DNA of 64,000 bases from the NCBI RefSeq assembly GCF_000771405.1, contig NZ_JDUI01000007.1, forward strand, positions 155,213-219,212, read 5' to 3'. Position 1 is the first letter of the stretch. Every line of letters begins with the position of its first letter. Under the pieces are notes generated by a model. The model worked only from the letters and a program-made list of their open reading frames with translations. It was not told the DNA's origin and did not search any database. The position numbers and the translations under genes were made by a program. Below are positions 58,222 to 64,000 of this stretch, piece by piece. The DNA is from Bifidobacterium pullorum DSM 20433 (lineage in GTDB: Bacteria; Actinomycetota; Actinomycetes; Actinomycetales; Bifidobacteriaceae).

Positions 58222-59439
58222 ATGTCCAAGATCAAGGTCGAAGGCACGATCGTCGAACTCGACGGCGACGAGATGACCCGTGTGATTTGGAAGCAGATCA
58301 AGGATCGTCTGATTCTGCCGTATCTCGACGTCAACCTGGACTACTACGACCTGGGCATCGAGAACCGCGACGCCACCGACGACCAGGTGACCATCGACGC
58401 GGCCGAGGCCATCAAGCGGGAGCATGTCGGCGTCAAATGCGCGACCATCACGCCGGACGAGGCACGAGTCGAGGAATTCGGCCTCAAGCGCATGTGGAAG
58501 TCCCCCAACGGCACGATCCGCAACATCCTGGGCGGCACGATCTTCCGCGAGCCGATCGTCATCTCCAACATCCCCCGCCTGGTTCCGGGATGGACCAAAC
58601 CGATCGTCGTGGCCCGCCACGCCTTCGCGGACCAGTACAAGGCCACCGATTTCAAGGTCCCGGGTCCCGGCCGGCTCACCGTCACGTTCACGCCACAGGA
58701 CGGTTCCGAACCCATCGAGCATGTGGTGTTCGACTACCCCGGTTCCGGCGTGGCGCAGGTGCAGTACAACCTCGACGATTCGATCCGCGGCTTCGCGCGC
58801 GCCTGCTTCAACTATGGCCTGATGCGCGGCTATCCGGTGTACCTGTCGACCAAGAACACGATCCTCAAGGCCTATGACGGCCGGTTCAAGGACATCTTCG
58901 CAGAGGTGTTCGAAACCGAATACCGGCAGCGGTTCGAGCAGGAGGGGCTCACCTACGAGCACCGCCTCATCGACGACATGGTCGCGAGCTCGCTGAAGTG
59001 GCACGGCGGCTACGTGTGGGCGTGCAAGAACTACGACGGCGACGTGCAGTCCGACACCGTCGCGCAGGGATTCGGCTCGCTGGGGCTGATGACCTCCGTG
59101 CTGATGACCCCGGACGGCCAGACGGTGGAGGCCGAGGCCGCGCACGGCACCGTGACCCGCCACTACCGCCGTTGGCAGCAGGGCGAGAAGACGTCCACCA
59201 ACCCGATCGCCTCGATCTATGCGTGGACCGGCGGCCTCAAGCACCGCGCCAAGCTCGACGGCACGCCCGAGGTCGAGCACTTCGCCAAGACGCTGGAACA
59301 GGTCATCATCGCCACGGTGGAATCCGGCCGTATGACCAAGGATCTGGCGATGCTGATCGGGCCCGACCAGCCGTGGTTGGACACCGACGGGTTCATGGAT
59401 GCGTTGGACGAGGAGCTGGCGAAGGCGCTGCACGGCTGA
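58222..59439 (+). CDS. icd: NADP-dependent isocitrate dehydrogenase
   Basis: A 405-residue homodimeric-type isocitrate dehydrogenase that makes 2-oxoglutarate for glutamate synthesis. Substrate-binding [12 protein letters not shown], active-site [13 protein letters not shown] and [13 protein letters not shown] are in place. ATG at 58222 follows AGAGGAGGAG. It is one of only two + strand genes on the right arm. In bifidobacteria it supports the oxidative half-branch of the TCA cycle. Confidence 0.96.
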   Translation: MSKIKVEGTIVELDGDEMTRVIWKQIKDRLILPYLDVNLDYYDLGIENRDATDDQVTIDAAEAIKREHVGVKCATITPDEARVEEFGLKRMWKSPNGTIRNILGGTIFREPIVISNIPRLVPGWTKPIVVARHAFADQYKATDFKVPGPGRLTVTFTPQDGSEPIEHVVFDYPGSGVAQVQYNLDDSIRGFARACFNYGLMRGYPVYLSTKNTILKAYDGRFKDIFAEVFETEYRQRFEQEGLTYEHRLIDDMVASSLKWHGGYVWACKNYDGDVQSDTVAQGFGSLGLMTSVLMTPDGQTVEAEAAHGTVTRHYRRWQQGEKTSTNPIASIYAWTGGLKHRAKLDGTPEVEHFAKTLEQVIIATVESGRMTKDLAMLIGPDQPWLDTDGFMDALDEELAKALHG

Positions 59440-59489
59440 CCGCCTGCCCGTCCGGAACGAACATGGCGGAACAGACCGCCGCTGACGTT

Positions 59490-59527
59490 GACGCCCGGAA
59501 CACGGATTTCGACCGTGTCCGGGCGTC
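59490..59527 (+). terminator. Hairpin terminator after icd
   Basis: GACGCCCGG pairs with CCGGGCGTC, then CACGG with CCGTG across a one-base bulge, loop ATTTCGA. A total of about 15 bp without T run. It may also shape the leader of the lipoprotein gene. Confidence 0.65.
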
Positions 59528-59584
59528 GCTATGAAACGCCCACTACAATCGGGGTACAGAAGGTGTACCACGGCAAATGAGGTG

Positions 59585-61153
59585 ATGATGCTACGCAGAC
59601 AGGTCCTCGTCCGTCTGACGGCGACGGCGGCGATCCTCTCGCTGATGCTCCCGCTGTCGGGTTGTTTCGCACGCCAGGAGGCGCAGCCCCCGCAGCAGGA
59701 GGAACCCGAGACGGGGGTCGTCGCCATATTCACCCCCGCCGATGGACTGACCATCTCGCAGCACACCCCGCTGAACAAATGGCAGGAGCTGACGCCGGAG
59801 ATCTCCGAGGCGCTGCAGGATCGGGGATTTGGTCAGGAGGACATCCATATCCACACCTCCGACGACCTGAACCGCCAAAGCCGCGATCTGCAGGACTATG
59901 TGGTCGATGCGCTGACGCCGGGCGAGGACGATCCGAAGGCGGCGGACATCACCCTGGTGGTGGCGCCCGCCGCGGAGACGGGCGATGCCACGCGCCAGTA
60001 TGGCGACTATGTCTCCGGACGCATCGTGTGGCATGACGATGCAGGAGACGAGGATGCCGACCCCTCGGACGGGGAACGTTCCGAGGACGAGACCAGGTAC
60101 GTCCAGGCCGCCCAGCGCATGGTCACCACGCTCGACCTGGCCCGCGAGGCCGGCATGACCATCGTCCTGCTGTCGAATGCCATCGAAGGATTCGCGCCGG
60201 ACGCGTTCGTCCAGATGTCCGACGCGGAACGCATCGGCACCATCCAGGCGCAGAACATGGTCGACAAGCTCAACCTCGACGCCACAAGCGTGGACAACCC
60301 CAAATCCATCGAGGTGCTGCTGCCCTTCGACGCGACCACGGATGGACAATCCGACGATGGCGATTCCTCCGACGAAGCCACGCAGACCGATCAGCCCTCC
60401 GACGAGTTCGCGGCGGCCGCGTTCCGCGGCGTATGGACCGTGCTGGCCCCGTACTTCAAGGACGGCAGGGCGGTATGCCCCTCGGGGAAGCTGACCGCCG
60501 AAACCACCGCCGACGACTGGCGAAGCGTGGCGTTCGACGCCTCCGACGAGAACGGGATCAGAGCGGAGCTGACCGCCCGGCTGAACATGGATGATGACAA
60601 AGACGGCCACACCCGCATCGACGGCGTCATCGCCATGAACGACTATGTGGCCTCGGTGGTCACCGACCAGTTGTCCGAACTGGGGTACGTGGGCACCTCC
60701 GCGGACATCAACCCCTCGATCACCATCTCGGGGATCGTGGGCAACATCACCGGCAGGAAGGACATCACCAAACAGCTGGTGCCCGACCCCATCAAGGCCC
60801 CCGAAGAGACCGAATCCCCCGACGACGAGAAGGACATCGAACAGATCAACTCCCGCTGGCCGATCGTGACCGGGTACGGGGCGTATCGCGACATCATCCC
60901 CGGAATCGTCGACGGTCAGCAGTGGATGACCGCGTTGGAGGACCGACTGGCCATCAGCAAGGATATCGCCGAGGTTTGCGCACGGCTCGACGCCGGCGAG
61001 CCGCTGGACGCGATCGATGGCATCGGCACTACGGATATGGAAGGCGAGAAGGTCCCCACGCTGACCGAGCCGCTGGTGGCGGTGAGCGCCGGCAACCTCA
61101 AGGAGGCGCTGATCGACCCCGGCTACATCACCCTGGCGGACGCCGGCCTGTAA
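59585..61153 (+). CDS. Secreted lipoprotein, periplasmic-binding-like, function unknown
   Basis: A 522-residue protein with a lipoprotein signal peptide (VRLTATAAILSLMLPLSGC, lipobox LSGC) followed by a long, acidic, Asp/Glu-rich region. Motifs such as VVAIFTPADGL, IRAELTARLNMDDDKDGHTR and DGVIAMNDYVASVVTDQLSELGY resemble LacI/periplasmic sugar-binding folds, with NDxxA and repeated insert segments, so a sensor or binding role outside the cell is possible. ATG at 59585 (or 59588). No transporter permease is adjacent. A long hairpin follows. Confidence 0.75.
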   Translation: MMLRRQVLVRLTATAAILSLMLPLSGCFARQEAQPPQQEEPETGVVAIFTPADGLTISQHTPLNKWQELTPEISEALQDRGFGQEDIHIHTSDDLNRQSRDLQDYVVDALTPGEDDPKAADITLVVAPAAETGDATRQYGDYVSGRIVWHDDAGDEDADPSDGERSEDETRYVQAAQRMVTTLDLAREAGMTIVLLSNAIEGFAPDAFVQMSDAERIGTIQAQNMVDKLNLDATSVDNPKSIEVLLPFDATTDGQSDDGDSSDEATQTDQPSDEFAAAAFRGVWTVLAPYFKDGRAVCPSGKLTAETTADDWRSVAFDASDENGIRAELTARLNMDDDKDGHTRIDGVIAMNDYVASVVTDQLSELGYVGTSADINPSITISGIVGNITGRKDITKQLVPDPIKAPEETESPDDEKDIEQINSRWPIVTGYGAYRDIIPGIVDGQQWMTALEDRLAISKDIAEVCARLDAGEPLDAIDGIGTTDMEGEKVPTLTEPLVAVSAGNLKEALIDPGYITLADAGL

Positions 61154-61214
61154 CGAAGCCGCACCCGGCCATCCGCAACCCATCCGGGGTGGCGAGCCAT
61201 AGGAACCACCGCGA

Positions 61215-61258
61215 ACGATGATTGGGAGGGACCCGCACAGGTCCCTCCCAATCATCGT
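61215..61258. terminator. Bidirectional hairpin between lipoprotein and acyl-CoA ligase
   Basis: A perfect 19-bp stem ACGATGATTGGGAGGGACC / GGTCCCTCCCAATCATCGT, loop CGCACA, between convergent genes. Probably terminates both. Confidence 0.85.
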
Positions 61259-61280
61259 CGTCGCTCCGCGTTGCGCGGAT

Positions 61281-63095
61281 TCAGCGCTTCACCGGAGCGT
61301 AGATCACGGTATCGATCAGGTCGCGGTAGTGTTCGGTGACCGCCTGGCGACGGGCCTTCATGCTCGGGGTCATCAGACCGTTCGCCTCGGTGAATTCGTC
61401 GGGCACGATCTCGAACTTGCGGATCGACTCGGCACGCGAGACCAGCTCGTTGGCCACGTTGACGGCGCGCTCCACCTCCGCGCGGACGATCGGATTGGCG
61501 GCGGCGGCCTCAAGGTCCGCCACGGGTTCGGCCCCTTGGGAGCTCAGCCACAGGTTGGTCTCACCCAGATCCAATGTGATGATGGCCGCGACGAACGGCT
61601 TCCTGTCCCCCACCACCACGCACTGGCTGACCACGGGCGATGTCATGACCGAAGCCTCCATGGCGCCGGGTGAGACGTTCTTGCCGCCCGCGGTGATGAT
61701 CAGATCCTTCTTGCGTCCGGTCAAGGTGACGAATCCGTCGTCGTCGATCGAACCAAGGTCGCCGGTGTGCAGCCACCCATCGACGATCTGCTGCTCGGTG
61801 AGTTCGGGGTTGTTATGGTACCCCTTGCAGACCGCCGGGCTCTTGATGCACAGTTCGCCGTTCTCGTCGATGCCCATCGTCACGCCCTCCAACGGCAGGC
61901 CGATGGTGCCGATCTTGTAGCCGACCGTCGGGTTCACGCTCGACGGCGCGCAGGTTTCCGTCATGCCGTAGCCTTCGAGCAGCGGCAGGCCCACGCCGTT
62001 GAAGAAATGCGCGATGGAGATGTCCAATGGCGCGCCGCCGGACACGGCGTATTCCACGTTGCCGCCGAACACGTCCATGATCGTGGAGTAGACGAGCTTG
62101 TCGTACACGGCATGTTTGATGTTCAACGCCACGGGGATGCCGTTGCCCGACTGCTGCGCCTTGGACCATTCGCGGGCCACCACCGTGGCGTCCGCGAAGA
62201 TGCGGCCCTTGAGCCCGCGGCCCGCCTTCTGCGAGGCCGCGTTGTAGATCTTCTCGAAGATGCGCGGCACGGCCAGGATGAAGGTCGGCTTGAACGCGCT
62301 GAAGTCGGCCAGGATCGTCTTCAGGTTGCTGGACAGGCCGAGCGTGACGTTGCCCGCGAAGCAGAAGAACTGCATGTATCGGGCGAAGACGTGGGCCAGG
62401 GGCAGGAACAGCAGCAGACGACGGTTCGGCTTCATCGCGATGTCCGGCATGGACTGCACGCCCGAATAGGTGATGAACACGAAGCTGCCGTGGGTCAGTT
62501 CGATGCCCTTGGGCACTCCGGTGGATCCGGAGGTGTAGACGATGGTGGCCAGATCGTCGCCGCCGATGGCGCGCTCGCGCTCGTAGAATTCAGCGTCGCT
62601 GACGCTGCGGCCGTATTCCTGCAGCGTTTCGATGGCCCCGCGGTCGATGACGTACACGTCGTTCAGATTCGGGCATGCGCCGCGCACCGACTCGATCTTG
62701 TCGCGCTGCTCGTCGTTCTCGGCGAAGGCCATGCGGACCTGCGCGTCGTTGAAGATCATCTCCACCTGCGCCGGCGAGTTCGTCTCATACACCGGAACCG
62801 TCAACGCGCCGATGGACATGATCGCCATATCCAGGGCGGTCCACTGCCAGCAGGTGTGCGAGATCACGGAAACCGAATCGCCGGGCATCACGCCGCGGGC
62901 GATCAGCCCCTTGGCGAGGGAGACCACCAGATCCTTGAACTCGGTGGCGGTGAACGACTGCCACCGCCCCTGGGCATCCTTGTACTCCACCAAGGAATCC
63001 TGCGGGGTACGCCTTGCCCGTTCCTCCAGAATGGAGAACAGGTTGACATTGCTATCGATCGGCTCCTGCAACGGCCGGGTGTATTCCTTGTCCAT
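61281..63095 (-). CDS. AMP-forming long-chain fatty acid-CoA ligase (FadD15-like), second copy
   Basis: A 604-residue acyl-CoA ligase. YTSGSTGVPKGIELTHG, GYGMTETCAPS and TGRKKDLIITAGGKNVSPG give the adenylating core. It shares about 600 aligned residues with the protein at 54173 but lacks its coiled tail. Bifidobacteria are not fatty acid degraders; activation of exogenous fatty acids for lipid synthesis is more likely. ATG at 63095 is preceded by no obvious strong site. Confidence 0.9.
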   Translation of the reverse strand: MDKEYTRPLQEPIDSNVNLFSILEERARRTPQDSLVEYKDAQGRWQSFTATEFKDLVVSLAKGLIARGVMPGDSVSVISHTCWQWTALDMAIMSIGALTVPVYETNSPAQVEMIFNDAQVRMAFAENDEQRDKIESVRGACPNLNDVYVIDRGAIETLQEYGRSVSDAEFYERERAIGGDDLATIVYTSGSTGVPKGIELTHGSFVFITYSGVQSMPDIAMKPNRRLLLFLPLAHVFARYMQFFCFAGNVTLGLSSNLKTILADFSAFKPTFILAVPRIFEKIYNAASQKAGRGLKGRIFADATVVAREWSKAQQSGNGIPVALNIKHAVYDKLVYSTIMDVFGGNVEYAVSGGAPLDISIAHFFNGVGLPLLEGYGMTETCAPSSVNPTVGYKIGTIGLPLEGVTMGIDENGELCIKSPAVCKGYHNNPELTEQQIVDGWLHTGDLGSIDDDGFVTLTGRKKDLIITAGGKNVSPGAMEASVMTSPVVSQCVVVGDRKPFVAAIITLDLGETNLWLSSQGAEPVADLEAAAANPIVRAEVERAVNVANELVSRAESIRKFEIVPDEFTEANGLMTPSMKARRQAVTEHYRDLIDTVIYAPVKR

Positions 63096-63154
63096 GTCAC
63101 TCCCTGACGATGAAACGCTGACATATGGATTGTACTATGGGACAACCCCATAAG

Positions 63155-63772
63155 TTACGATTCCGTAACCATCTTCAGCACGATTTTGCGCAATCCCGTC
63201 CGTGCCTGCGGATCCAGGTATGCGTCGCTCCCGTTCCGCAACCCCCAGTGGACGCATGTCCCGTCGCAGTGATCGGATGCGCCCGCCACATATGCGAACC
63301 GATCGCCTTGCTCCACGCCGCTGCCGACCGGCAGATCGGTTTCAGCAGGCTCGAAGGTGGAGGTCAACGCCCCGTGCCGTATCGTGACCACGGACTTACC
63401 CGCCACCTTGCCGGCGAAGGCGATGACGCCGTCGGCGGGCGCGAGCAGCGTCTCGCCGTCCGACGCCGCCAGATCCACCCCGCGATGCCCCGGGTTCCAC
63501 GGCTGCGGGGGTGGGTCGAACGCCTCCGTGACCTTCGGCGCGGACACAGGCCAGACCATCGTCGCCCGGCATCCCCTGTCCGATGCCGTATCGCCCCGCG
63601 CGCGGGTCACGGTGCGGTACGGCATCAGCGTCAACGCCGCCACGCACAGCACCGCCACACCGCCGACCAGGCATATGCGCGCCATCCCCCGCGCGCGTTC
63701 CCTCAGCCGCCGGATGAGATATCGCCGCCGCCGCATCCGTCCGTCATGACCGTCATCCATGGTGTCCCCCAT
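63155..63772 (-). CDS. M23 family peptidase (LytM-like), putatively degenerate zinc site
   Basis: A 205-residue protein: basic cytoplasmic start, one membrane helix (ARICLVGGVAVLCVAALTLM), then an M23 domain. First motif HRGVD (H-x3-D zinc ligands) is present; the usual HLHxE position reads CVHWGLR, so one histidine is replaced by cysteine. In other actinobacteria such CxHWG proteins exist, so activity may be retained or the protein may be a regulator. ATG at 63772 follows GGGAGGGC. Role: cell wall remodelling, by family. Confidence 0.82.
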   Translation of the reverse strand: MGDTMDDGHDGRMRRRRYLIRRLRERARGMARICLVGGVAVLCVAALTLMPYRTVTRARGDTASDRGCRATMVWPVSAPKVTEAFDPPPQPWNPGHRGVDLAASDGETLLAPADGVIAFAGKVAGKSVVTIRHGALTSTFEPAETDLPVGSGVEQGDRFAYVAGASDHCDGTCVHWGLRNGSDAYLDPQARTGLRKIVLKMVTES

Positions 63773-63971
63773 TCGCTTGCCCTCCCCGTATCCAGTGTGC
63801 CGTCCCACGGCGGGAACGTCCAGAATCCACGGGGAATGTGGTCGAACGATACCGGGTTATCCACCGGATGCGGCACCGTCCCTCACACAGGCGACACGCC
63901 GAAGTTGCACTCGTGTCATTTACGGCTATTCTTAATTTCTTGTGCGCGGCAGTTCGCCGGGCATGCAGTAT

Positions 63972-64000
63972 TCCTGCGTAGCTCAGTTGGCAGAGCATCC
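63972..64000 (+). tRNA. 5' part of a tRNA gene, probably tRNA-Asn
   Basis: TCCTGCGTAGCTCAGTTGGC and AGAGCATCC match a tRNA acceptor and D arm; the gene runs off the window. A T at position 1 and the TCC start are typical of actinobacterial tRNA-Asn, but the anticodon is not in view. Confidence 0.6.

Noticed and set aside
63753..63998. An 81-residue - strand frame at the end of the window
   Set aside because: It lies opposite the tRNA start and has no family resemblance.

Overview
The window is 64 kb of a high-GC actinobacterial chromosome, most likely a Bifidobacterium. The markers are RbpA, a HelY-type Ski2 helicase, a GarA-like FHA protein, a PerM/DUF6350 protein, paired DUF881 proteins with Sbp, a Cmk-Der fusion and a TrpC-TrpB fusion. 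There are no phage genes, transposases or CRISPR arrays. Almost everything is housekeeping DNA.

Left arm (1-34.5 kb), mostly + strand: hrcA-dnaJ behind a CIRCE operator; a fructosamine kinase; uppP; a PAC2 protein; a six-gene tRNA cluster (Gly, Cys, Val, Val, Gly, Val); a lone ABC exporter; thrS-HIT-PIP synthase; yebC-ruvC-ruvA-ruvB-yajC-apt; sucC-sucD-perM-purH; DUF3017; an MIP channel (-); a pseudouridine synthase and cmk-der; tRNA-Pro; a UDP-glucose pyrophosphorylase; a fused PafBC-like WYL regulator; helY; rbpA; a HAD phosphatase.

Centre (34.5-35.45 kb): about 0.94 kb without a credible gene. It holds a 51-bp tandem repeat with a GTACCA-N3-TGGTAC palindrome, a T-poor AGAATACAG-rich stretch, and at 35221-35248 a strong match to a XerCD dif recombination site, followed by a duplicated XerD-side half. 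Gene direction flips here: mostly + to the left, mostly - to the right. This fits two replication forks meeting at the chromosome terminus, so I read this point as the terminus.

Right arm (35.4-64 kb), mostly - strand: a MerR regulator, the GarA-like FHA protein, DUF881-Sbp-DUF881-PgsA; hisG-hisE-rpe-lgt-trpA-trpCB; hisI-hisF-rlmN-cdsA-frr-pyrH-(PH protein)-tsf-rpsB (the order by coordinate; transcription runs the other way); def; two long-chain acyl-CoA ligases; an Rv3235-like protein; GuaB3; icd (+); a lipoprotein (+); an M23 peptidase; and the start of a tRNA at the edge.

The most unusual content is the non-coding terminus block and a family of dispersed repeats (core GACACATCGTGAC) in several intergenic gaps, including one 27-bp perfect match between 26.2 kb and 35.4 kb in opposite orientation. 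Function of these repeats is not established; terminus-related roles are inference.
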